Under the pieces are notes generated by a model that saw only the letters and a list, made by a program, of their open reading frames with translations, had not been told where the DNA came from and made no database searches. Shown one piece after another: positions 57,010 through 64,000 of a DNA stretch of 64,000 nucleotides. Every line of letters starts with the position of its first letter. The first letter of the stretch is position 1. Position numbers and translations under genes: made by a program. Source of the DNA: Acinetobacter sp. S54 (GTDB lineage Bacteria > Pseudomonadota > Gammaproteobacteria > Pseudomonadales > Moraxellaceae); NCBI RefSeq assembly GCF_016624945.1, contig NZ_JACVUI010000005.1:143146-207145 (forward strand), read 5' to 3'.

Positions 57010-58386
57010 GTGGAAATTTTTCCAATTTCACTCAAGTTGCAACAGCAACGTTGTCTGATCGTGGGTGGGGGGCATATCGCTTACCGAAAAGCGCTATTAT
57101 TGCTTAAAGCAGGCGCAATTTTAGATGTGATTGCACCTGAAATTGAAGATCAACTCAAGACATTGGTTGAACAAAGTAAAGGCAAGTTCCATTTAAAAGC
57201 ATTTGAAGATATTGATCTTGATCAAAGCTATCGTTTAGTGATTGCTGCAACTAGCAATGCTGCTGTCAATCGAAGGGTGTTTGAGCAGGCAGAGATGAGA
57301 AATCTGTTAGTAAATAGTGTCGATGACATTCCCAATTGTCGTTTTATGATGCCTGCGATTATTGATCGTTCACCTTTATTGATTTCGGTTGCATCTAACG
57401 GTGCTTCACCCGTGTTATCACGTCAGCTCCGTACACAGATTGAGACACTGGTGCCACATGGCATGGGTAAGCTGGCTGAGTTTTCTGGGCAATGGCGTAA
57501 CCGTGTCAAAGCACAAATTACTAATCCAGATGAACGCCGTATTTTTTGGGAAGAGCTGTACATTAGCCCGCTCAAAGAACAGGTGTTTAATGACAATCTG
57601 GATGCAGCTAATCAAATGATGACTCAAGCACTTTCCGATTGGACTACACCCAAAGGTGAGGTTTATTTGGTCGGGGCTGGGCCAGGTGATCCTGAGTTAT
57701 TGACCTTAAAAGCCTTACGTTTAATGCAGCAGGCAGATGTGGTGATTTATGATCGTTTAGTCTCTCAACCGATTTTAGAACTCTGTCGTCGTGATGCACA
57801 AAAGGTTTATGTCGGTAAAGCCCGTTCTAACCATAGCGTACCGCAAGAGGATATTAATACTTTATTGGTCAAATATGCGCAGGCAGGTAAGCGAGTGTGC
57901 CGTTTAAAAGGCGGCGACCCTTTTATTTTTGGACGTGGTGGTGAGGAAATTCAGGAGCTATTTGCTTCGGGCGTTTCTTTTCAGGTGGTACCGGGCATTA
58001 CCGCGGCATCTGGCTGTGCTGCTTATGCGGGTATCCCTCTGACGCATCGTGATTATGCGCAAAGCGTACGTTTCTTGACAGGGCATTTGAAAGAGGGGTC
58101 ACCAGAACTACCTTGGAATGAACTAATTTATGAAAATCAAACGCTTGTACTGTATATGGGATTATTAGGGCTTGAACATATTTGTCAGCAGTTGATTGCA
58201 CATGGTCAACGCAGTGATATGCCTGTAGCGTTAATCTCTAAAGGTACAACACCTGAGCAGAAAGTTGTGGTGGGTACCTTGGCTGATATTGCATCCAAAG
58301 TCACAGAGTATCAAATCCATGCGCCTACTTTGACTATCATTGGTGAAGTGGTTACATTGCGAGAGCAGTTAAAGTGGTCTGTTTGA
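57010..58386 (+). CDS. cysG: Siroheme synthase (CysG, fused)
   Basis: The 458-residue bifunctional protein makes siroheme for sulfite and nitrite reductases. The N-terminal precorrin-2 dehydrogenase/ferrochelatase half begins with a GTG start (MEIFPISLKLQQQRCLIVGGGHIAYRKA) and has the NAD motif VGGGHIAYRKA. The C-terminal half is the uroporphyrinogen-III methyltransferase (VYLVGAGPGDPELLTLKALR, then VKYAQAGKRVCRLKGGDPFIFGRGGEE). Fusion and length match E. coli CysG. The start lies 59 bases after the serS stop. Confidence 0.95.
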   Translation: MEIFPISLKLQQQRCLIVGGGHIAYRKALLLLKAGAILDVIAPEIEDQLKTLVEQSKGKFHLKAFEDIDLDQSYRLVIAATSNAAVNRRVFEQAEMRNLLVNSVDDIPNCRFMMPAIIDRSPLLISVASNGASPVLSRQLRTQIETLVPHGMGKLAEFSGQWRNRVKAQITNPDERRIFWEELYISPLKEQVFNDNLDAANQMMTQALSDWTTPKGEVYLVGAGPGDPELLTLKALRLMQQADVVIYDRLVSQPILELCRRDAQKVYVGKARSNHSVPQEDINTLLVKYAQAGKRVCRLKGGDPFIFGRGGEEIQELFASGVSFQVVPGITAASGCAAYAGIPLTHRDYAQSVRFLTGHLKEGSPELPWNELIYENQTLVLYMGLLGLEHICQQLIAHGQRSDMPVALISKGTTPEQKVVVGTLADIASKVTEYQIHAPTLTIIGEVVTLREQLKWSV

Positions 58387-58534
58387 ACATTCATCTTCAA
58401 CCAAGCTAATTACAGACTTTTTGAATGATAAACCTCATGATTTTAAAGCTGTTCCGCGGTGAATAACAAAAGAGACATTGGTTAATGCTGGTTAAATATT
58501 TACTGTTTATCCTTAATATAAGTCGAGAAATTTC

Positions 58535-59014
58535 GTGATCCACGTTGTATTGTTTGAGCCTGAAATTCCCGCTAATACCGGTAATATCATTCGTTTATGT
58601 GCCAATACAGGGGCACAATTGCATTTGATTAGGCCCTTAGGCTTTGAACTTGATGATAAAAAGCTGAAACGTGCGGGCTTAGATTATCATGAATATGCAC
58701 GGATGAAGCTTTGGGATAACATTGAACAATGTCTTGAATTTCTAAATTCGCAAGGTATTACTGAATCTGATATTTTTCCACTTACCACCAAAGGCAGTGC
58801 TACGCCTCACACGGTGGATTTAAATCGTCCAGTTGCATTACTGATGGGGCCTGAAACCCGTGGTTTGCCTGAATCTGTGCGTTTAATGTTTCCTCAGAAA
58901 AACTGGATACGTTTACCTATGGCTGAAAATTCACGTAGTTTGAATTTATCAAATGCCACCGCAGTGATTGTTTATGAGGCGTGGCGACAACAAGGTTTTC
59001 GGCCTTTGTCGTAA
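58535..59014 (+). CDS. trmL: tRNA (cytidine/uridine-34-2'-O)-methyltransferase
   Basis: The 159-residue SPOUT methyltransferase modifies the wobble base of tRNA-Leu isoacceptors. The GTG start begins MIHVVLFEPEIPANTGNIIRLCANTGA. The SAM knot shows LLMGPETRGLP and ends NLSNATAVIVYEAWRQQGF. The length is typical of TrmL. Confidence 0.94.
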   Translation: MIHVVLFEPEIPANTGNIIRLCANTGAQLHLIRPLGFELDDKKLKRAGLDYHEYARMKLWDNIEQCLEFLNSQGITESDIFPLTTKGSATPHTVDLNRPVALLMGPETRGLPESVRLMFPQKNWIRLPMAENSRSLNLSNATAVIVYEAWRQQGFRPLS

Positions 59015-59023
59015 GGAAACAGT

Positions 59024-59257
59024 TTAAATATCCTCATAATTTTTTGTCACAATGGTATAACTATCAGGATATTTAAACCAAACTTCGCCATCCATAGCAC
59101 TTCAGTTAACGTTGGATCTTTTCAAAATTTTAATTTGATCCCTGTCCGAATATTGTGCATGGACATTAAAACGTATGCTTTTACCAACTGAATAGACCAT
59201 TGACTCTAAGTCGATTTGGATTTCTAAGCAGAAGGTAAAGGTGTGTTCGGTACTCAT
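59024..59257 (-). pseudogene. Small ORF interrupted by one in-frame TGA
   Basis: From ATG at 59257 a 51-codon frame (MSTEHTFTFCLEIQIDLES...) reaches TGA at 59102-59104. The same frame continues at once with SAMDGEVWFKYPDSYTIVTKN and stops at 59024. The two pieces read as one 78-codon protein in which a Trp codon has become TGA. No known function is recognised. The frame may instead be chance; about 390 bases here contain nothing else between trmL and the HxlR gene. Confidence 0.45.
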
Positions 59258-59405
59258 CTAATTGCAAGACTATTTTCTTGTTTTCATCGAAGAATTGGTC
59301 GTACTCACCGTATTCCCGTATACTCTTGTAAGCGCTAGTATGGGTTGATCGTGTTGGCTATAGATCAACTATAATTAAAGACTTAGCGTTACAAAGTTCT
59401 TTATA

Positions 59406-59789
59406 TTATGCGCTTATACCTTGAGTTGAATCATAATTTTTTTGTGCCTTGAGTACAGCTTCAATATGTGTTTCAGCCCATCCTTTTAATTGTAATGCTG
59501 TTTTGGACACATCGCGACCCAAATCAGTCAAGCGATATTCGACTCGAATGGGTGCTGTATCTTGTACTTGACGGATAATAAATCCATCACGTTCCAATAT
59601 CTTAAGTTTTTGTGATAAAACTTTTGGAGAAATTCCTTCAATCTTTTTTTTGAGTAGATTGAAATGAATCGGTTGTTCTTCTAATACATTTAAAATAAGC
59701 AAAACCCATTTATCTGCAATTTTTTCAAAGAATAAGCGAGCAGGGCAATGCTGGCTATAAACATTATAGTTGAACGCACAATCCATCAT
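59406..59789 (-). CDS. HxlR-family transcriptional regulator
   Basis: The 127-residue winged-helix regulator has the family start CPARLFFEKIADKWVLLILNVLEEQPIHFNLLKKKIEGISPKVLSQKLKILERDGFI. The conserved N-terminal Cys (C15, QHCPA) corresponds to the redox/electrophile-sensing Cys of YodB- and QorR-type members. It is divergent from a flavodoxin-family gene and an inverted repeat lies between them. It probably controls that gene in response to quinones or aldehydes; the inducer is inferred from the family. Confidence 0.87.
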   Translation of the reverse strand: MMDCAFNYNVYSQHCPARLFFEKIADKWVLLILNVLEEQPIHFNLLKKKIEGISPKVLSQKLKILERDGFIIRQVQDTAPIRVEYRLTDLGRDVSKTALQLKGWAETHIEAVLKAQKNYDSTQGISA

Positions 59790-59839
59790 AGCACTCCTAA
59801 ATTGTAGACTTTATGTAAGTATTCCGCCATAAAATGATA

Positions 59840-59857
59840 AGTTACTTATTGGTAACT
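59840..59857. promoter_or_regulatory. Inverted repeat between HxlR gene and flavodoxin gene
   Basis: AGTTAC and GTAACT, six bases apart, form an inverted repeat about 50 bases upstream of the HxlR start and 62 before the flavodoxin start. It is a good candidate for the HxlR operator. Confidence 0.55.
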
Positions 59858-59919
59858 AATTGACACCTAGTTTCTAAAATATATCATTAAACTATCTTCA
59901 TGCAAATAGAGCATTTCTG

Positions 59920-60480
59920 ATGGCGAATGTATCTCTCGTTTATTTTTCTGGTTATGGTCATACTCAAGTTCTAGCTGAAACTTTTGCAGCCCAGATAGGT
60001 GCAAATCTGATCGAAATTAATCAAGAAGGTGATATCAAAGAACAAGACTGGCAGATACTGGATGATTCCGCTGCGATTGTTTTTGCTGCGCCGACTTATA
60101 TGGCGGCTGCACCTTGGCAATTTAAAAAATTTGCTGATGCCACCTCTAAAAAATGGTTTACACGCACATGGCAAGATAAAATTTTTGGTGGTTTTACCAA
60201 CAGTGCTAGTCTTAATGGTGACAAGCAAGTCACTCTAATTCAGTTCCAGACATTGGCATCACAACATGGTGGTATTTGGGTTAGTTTAGGGTTATTACCT
60301 GCAAATACCAAGACAGCAACTCGTCAGGATATCAATAATCTGGGCGGTTCAGTCGGTGCACTTATTCAAACTCCCTCTGATGCTAGTGTAGATGAAATTC
60401 CACAAGGCGATATCGAAACAGTAAAAAGTTACGCCCAGCGTATTCAAACCATTACTGACCGATTTTATGCAACAAAATAA
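59920..60480 (+). CDS. Flavodoxin-family NAD(P)H:quinone oxidoreductase
   Basis: The 186-residue protein has an FMN phosphate loop SGYGHTQ (about 9-15), FAAPTYMAAAPWQFKKFAD and a FGGFTNSAS segment, as in WrbA-like and related flavin reductases. The FMN-binding motif is intact. Divergent pairing with an HxlR-type regulator is the usual arrangement for quinone or aldehyde detoxification genes. The physiological substrate is unknown. Confidence 0.85.
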   Translation: MANVSLVYFSGYGHTQVLAETFAAQIGANLIEINQEGDIKEQDWQILDDSAAIVFAAPTYMAAAPWQFKKFADATSKKWFTRTWQDKIFGGFTNSASLNGDKQVTLIQFQTLASQHGGIWVSLGLLPANTKTATRQDINNLGGSVGALIQTPSDASVDEIPQGDIETVKSYAQRIQTITDRFYATK

Positions 60481-60650
60481 TAAGGACTGATATTGGCTCA
60501 AATTTAACGATGCAATCCTTAAACTTTTGGAGTGTTATATGATTAAATTTGAGCTAGTTTTCATTTGTATTTTTATCAAAAATTTGAGTCATTAAGTAAA
60601 AATTGTTGGTCAAATCATTGTTTTTGAGCCTCTCTTTGAATTTGACCGAC
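60481..60650. other. Intergenic region with a long inverted repeat
   Basis: GCTCAAATTTAA (60496-60507) and TTAAATTTGAGC (60543-60554) are perfect 12-base arms with a 35-base loop. They lie between two convergent genes and could terminate both transcripts. A tiny ATG frame inside was rejected. Confidence 0.45.
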
Positions 60651-61211
60651 TTAATGAATGAATGTTTTAAAATTACGTAGGATTCGATAACAAACGTATA
60701 ATCCGCTGAATGAAAATAAAATTAGTGCCCCTAAAATGTATTTTAAATTGTTGATATCATTTTGATAAAATTGTTGAATATCCTGTTGTGACCAGGTCAG
60801 TGAAGTGGATTGATTATTTTGAATATCAATCCATTGAAGGTTTTGGAAATAAAAATAATTTCCGATTGACTGAATGGTCGCTTTGTGGAGATAACGTGTG
60901 CTAAACAGATTGTATTGATCTGTACAAACAGTTGCTAGATAGTGTTCGCAACTGAGCTTAGCCATATAACCCTGATCTTTCAAAACGATTAGAGCTGCTT
61001 GATCTGGCCTCTGATTATTCGACATTAAAATATATTGATGATTTGCATCTGTATCAAATTGGATGACTTTTCGGCTTTGATAGGCTTCAGTGCCTTTTAA
61101 AATATCTTCTGCCTTTACAACGCAAGTAATCACTAACGCAGCTGTAATCACAAAAATACAAATCGCCAGACTTAAGCGAAATACTTTCTTAATAGTTTGA
61201 TGCATAGTCAT
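60651..61211 (-). CDS. Hypothetical two-TM membrane protein
   Basis: The 186-residue protein has an N-terminal hydrophobic helix (about 11-33, LSLAICIFVITAALVITCVV) and a C-terminal helix (about 157-175, ILGALILFSFSGLYVC). Between them lie about 120 polar residues, probably periplasmic, with two Cys (LSCEHYLATVC) placed for a disulfide. I recognise no family. It is convergent with the flavodoxin gene and divergent from the antiporter. Confidence 0.7.
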   Translation of the reverse strand: MTMHQTIKKVFRLSLAICIFVITAALVITCVVKAEDILKGTEAYQSRKVIQFDTDANHQYILMSNNQRPDQAALIVLKDQGYMAKLSCEHYLATVCTDQYNLFSTRYLHKATIQSIGNYFYFQNLQWIDIQNNQSTSLTWSQQDIQQFYQNDINNLKYILGALILFSFSGLYVCYRILRNFKTFIH

Positions 61212-61459
61212 CTACAAAAGAGTGGGAAATATTGAAAAAGATAAATTTTAACAGCATCCATCATAAGCTGAAGGGGCTCTGGAAAAAACCATATGCATTT
61301 CAGAATAAGGTTTTATGTTAAAAAAATTAATTATTTCACAGATTATACGAAACTTTTCGTTAAAATTATCATTACTTTGAAATGACATTTTGATTTGTAT
61401 TTTTATTAGAAATAATTGAAAGAGGTTTCGGTTATTCCTGTAATAAGTGAAGGACTTTT

Positions 61460-62959
61460 ATGGGTAATTATTTTTTACTACAGGCACTTAGCGTGGTATT
61501 TGCACTGTCAATTGCAACCACAATGTTCAATAAGCGAATTTTAGATTTTCCTCAAGCCATTGGGGTGCCTATCGTTTCCGCTGTTTTAGTTTTTATTTTG
61601 CAATGGGGGGCAAATCTACTTCAAGGCAACCAATTTATTACGATTAATATTCATAACATTGAAGAAGCGGTTCGTGGTATTGATTTTTATGATTTTTTAA
61701 TTAATGGGGTAATCTGTTTTATTTTAACTTCATCGGCACTCAAATTTAAAATTTCAGATTTAAGGAATCACTGGAAACCGATTGGGATTCTTGCCACCAT
61801 TGCTTTGTTACTTTGTGCGATATTTTTTGCAGGTCTTTTATATGGATTTCAATTTTTAATCGGGAATCCTGTTCCAATTCTGGTGTTATTACTTTTAGGT
61901 TCGGCATTGGGTGCAACAGATCCCATAGGAATTAAAGGGGTACTTAGTTCAGTTCGAGCACCTCACCATTTAATTGTCAAACTAGAAGGTGAGTCATTAT
62001 TTAATGATGCCATGTGTATTGCAGTCTTTATGACGTTATTGAATGTCCTACAAGGCGAGCATTTTTCATTAGTGCATACTTTAGAAAGCTTTGTTTATGA
62101 GATTGTGGTTGCGGCGTTGATTGGCTGGGCATTTGGTGTAGCAATTTTGCGCTTACTCCGTGGGAAACATGAAATGGAGTCGCTGATTTTAACTACAGCT
62201 TTACTCGCGTGTGGATCATATTTAGTGGCACTATTTGCGCATGCATCTGCACCGATTGCCTGTGTGATTGGTGGTTTGATTGTCGGAAATAAATGGAAAG
62301 AAATATTGCAGGAACGCGAAATACGTGAAGTAAATCATTTTTGGCATACTGTTGAAGGGATTATTAATTCTTTTCTTTTCACATTAATTGGTCTTGAACT
62401 TTTTATTCTAGATTTAAATGCAAGTATGATTTTGGGTGGGATTATTGCTTTTATTGCACTACATATTTCTAGATTTGCTGCAAATTTTTTATCTTTTTCC
62501 TTTTTTCCTGCATTTAGAACAAAGAGTTATAACGGTAGTTTGACAATATTGTCTTGGGGAGGAGTGCGTGGGGGTATTTCATTAGCATTAATACTTGCTG
62601 TCGCAAATGTTCCAGAATTACGTGAATATAGTAGTATTTTAATCGGTTATACTTTTATTAGTGTATTACTTTCAGGAGTGGTTTGCGGTTTGGGTTTACC
62701 AGCAGTAATGAATGCTTTTTATTATAACCCAAACGAAGAAAAACAAGGCTTTAAAGGTTGGTATCAACAACTATGTCATAAAATGAATCGTAGAGGTTTT
62801 AAATATATTGTAGGAGAAGATGCCAATGGAGTTGAAACAATTACAATTTATAATCCCGAAGTCATTATTGATAAAAAATCAGACGATGGAATTACATCCG
62901 TGCATAATCCTAACAAAATCGAAGAAGTGAAACGTTTAGAAAATCCTGATAATTTCTAA
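61460..62959 (+). CDS. CPA1-family cation:proton antiporter (NhaP-like)
   Basis: The 499-residue protein has about 12 membrane helices. The family motif GATDPIGIKGVL and the ESLFNDAMCIAVF segment with its conserved Asn-Asp pair mark the ion site of CPA1 antiporters. The cytoplasmic C-terminal tail is about 70 residues and charged. It probably exchanges Na+ or K+ for protons; specificity is not readable from sequence. Confidence 0.88.
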   Translation: MGNYFLLQALSVVFALSIATTMFNKRILDFPQAIGVPIVSAVLVFILQWGANLLQGNQFITINIHNIEEAVRGIDFYDFLINGVICFILTSSALKFKISDLRNHWKPIGILATIALLLCAIFFAGLLYGFQFLIGNPVPILVLLLLGSALGATDPIGIKGVLSSVRAPHHLIVKLEGESLFNDAMCIAVFMTLLNVLQGEHFSLVHTLESFVYEIVVAALIGWAFGVAILRLLRGKHEMESLILTTALLACGSYLVALFAHASAPIACVIGGLIVGNKWKEILQEREIREVNHFWHTVEGIINSFLFTLIGLELFILDLNASMILGGIIAFIALHISRFAANFLSFSFFPAFRTKSYNGSLTILSWGGVRGGISLALILAVANVPELREYSSILIGYTFISVLLSGVVCGLGLPAVMNAFYYNPNEEKQGFKGWYQQLCHKMNRRGFKYIVGEDANGVETITIYNPEVIIDKKSDDGITSVHNPNKIEEVKRLENPDNF

Positions 62960-62986
62960 GTAATTACATAAGTAATAATATTTATG

Positions 62987-63021
62987 GGGTTAAATGTTTA
63001 ACGTGTGTAAGCTTTTAACCC
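62987..63021 (+). terminator. Probable terminator after the antiporter gene
   Basis: GGGTTAAA and TTTAACCC pair across a 19-base loop and are followed by TTTTATTTA, 28 bases after the stop. Confidence 0.6.
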
Positions 63022-63427
63022 TTTTATTTATGATTTTTAAATAAATAGATTAGAAAGAATTAATTTAATAGTTAATTTGTTAAATAACATTAAAGCTAAA
63101 ATAATTAAATTAAAGTTTTTCTAAATAATAATGAAAGTTATAGTGTATTATTTGTATCGAAAAGGTATATAAAGTGTGAACAATATTTATTCTTTTAAAA
63201 AAATAATTTTATTAAACAATCATTTGGATTTTTGTTTAAGTGTTAAGGTGATGTAATTATCATAATCTTTGTAATGTGTAATTTTTTGCATATTTTATTT
63301 TTTTAATTTTAGGTTTTAAATAATATTTATATAAAAACTGAAGTATCTCTCATTTTAAAATTAAAGATATGACAGTGAAATAATTACAAATAAAGCCCCA
63401 ATATTTTTATAAATAAGGAATATGAAC
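63022..63427. other. AT-rich region upstream of the Bap-like gene
   Basis: About 400 bases, extremely AT-rich, with no coding potential. It should carry the promoter of the adhesin gene, but no single -35/-10 pair stands out among many AT-rich boxes. Confidence 0.45.
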
Positions 63428-64000
63428 ATGTCTGAAATACAAATTATAGCTAAAGCAAGTCATGCAACCGTCACTGACACCACTGCCAGCACCGTTAAAT
63501 TAACAGAAGCATCTGTTGTATTAATTAAAACACCTTCTAGTGAAGTAAATTCAATTACTAGAGATGGAACAAGTGCGGTAGTTGAATTAAAAAATGGGGA
63601 AAAAATCATTATTCAGGATTTTTTCAGTACCCAGACTGCCACTAACAATAGCCTTGTATTTGAAGATGCACCAAATAAATTAATGTGGGCTCAATTTGTC
63701 GATGCACAAGGCAATACCGTTAATCCTGTGGTCTATGAACCATTAAATAATGTTGAACCTTTATTATATGACGAACATGGTAATGCTATTAGCCCGTGGG
63801 CTTGGGTGGGCGGTGTAGCTGCTGTTGGTGCTATTGCGGCAGCGCTTGGTAGTAGCGGAGGGGGTGGTGGAAATAGTGGTCCTACTCCAGTTGATAATTC
63901 TGATCACATTCCTCCAAAAGTTACGGTTTCTACCCAATTGAGTAATGATAATACACCTGCATTGCATGGAACGGTTGATGATCCTACTGCAAAAGTCACA
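63428..64000 (+). CDS. bap: N-terminus of a large Bap-like adhesin, 3' end outside the window
   Basis: The frame is open to the window edge (191 codons seen). MSEIQIIAKASHATV begins a BapA-type prefix domain with LTEASVVLIKTPSSEV, NGEKIIIQDFFSTQT and NSLVFED, followed by a hydrophobic stretch WAWVGGVAAVGAIAAALGSS and a GGGGGNSG linker. The first Ig-like repeat then begins (VSTQLSNDNTPALHGTVDDPTAKV). This is the layout of Acinetobacter Bap and related biofilm proteins, exported by a type I system without a Sec signal. I chose ATG 63428 because AAGGA lies 8 bases before it; ATG 63422 is also in frame. Size and repeats lie beyond the window. Confidence 0.82.
   Translation, partial: MSEIQIIAKASHATVTDTTASTVKLTEASVVLIKTPSSEVNSITRDGTSAVVELKNGEKIIIQDFFSTQTATNNSLVFEDAPNKLMWAQFVDAQGNTVNPVVYEPLNNVEPLLYDEHGNAISPWAWVGGVAAVGAIAAALGSSGGGGGNSGPTPVDNSDHIPPKVTVSTQLSNDNTPALHGTVDDPTAKVT

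Noticed and set aside
60541..60597. Tiny ATG frame (18 codons) after a GGAG
   Set aside because: Too short, inside an inverted-repeat spacer, and with no sign of coding selection.

Overview
The window reads as an Acinetobacter chromosome, probably not A. baumannii itself. The evidence is the Acinetobacter-type adeIJK efflux operon with a PAP2 gene upstream, pmrA/pmrB proteins very close to the A. baumannii ones as I remember them, an anthranilate dioxygenase (antABC) of the ADP1 type, the N-terminus of a Bap-like adhesin, and low GC. No species can be fixed without a database search. Identifications rest on recognising motifs and remembered family sequences; no search was run.

Left part (1-19.6 kb), accessory in character. 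A phage tail-fibre gene enters from outside the window. Next is antABC on the minus strand, which converts anthranilate to catechol; it is preceded by a tandem 21-bp repeat that looks like an AraC/XylS-type activator site. Then comes a two-partner secretion / contact-dependent inhibition locus: cdiB, a 10.6-kb cdiA with about 1,900 residues of filamentous-haemagglutinin repeats, a toxin module, a membrane-anchored candidate immunity gene, and a decayed cdiA piece. The long cdiA frame stops just before the VENN pre-toxin motif, so toxin and stalk lie in different frames. The helical pre-toxin segment missing from cdiA is found, broken, downstream of the immunity gene. The locus ends about 190 bp from a tRNA-Arg(CCU) gene.

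Middle part (19.6-41.8 kb), mostly housekeeping. It holds an aromatic amino acid permease (aroP), a solitary prpF, a PAS protein with a ruined GGDEF motif, ispA, a QmcA/NfeD pair, a patatin-like lipoprotein, a lysophospholipid acyltransferase, an AmpG-like transporter, a porin, pmrAB without a pmrC neighbour, a kinase-fold protein, an ammonium transporter with NtrC-like sites upstream, an AEC transporter, valS and a short-chain dehydrogenase.

Right part (41.8-64 kb). The PAP2-adeIJK efflux operon runs on the minus strand; its promoter overlaps a perfect inverted repeat suited to a TetR-type repressor. Then come a Gcr-type membrane protein and ispB, divergent rplU-rpmA, pirin, lolA, a DUF3298-type lipoprotein, serS, cysG, trmL, a broken small ORF, a divergent HxlR regulator/flavodoxin pair with a candidate operator, a two-TM protein, a CPA1 antiporter, and the start of a large Bap-like adhesin that runs off the right end.

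The most interesting stretch is 17.5-19.3 kb. Toxin-immunity exchange at the 3' end of cdiA appears to have left an out-of-frame toxin with an RHxxW...AHE signature, an inner-membrane immunity protein carrying a G8 tract, and a remnant of an older cdiA end.
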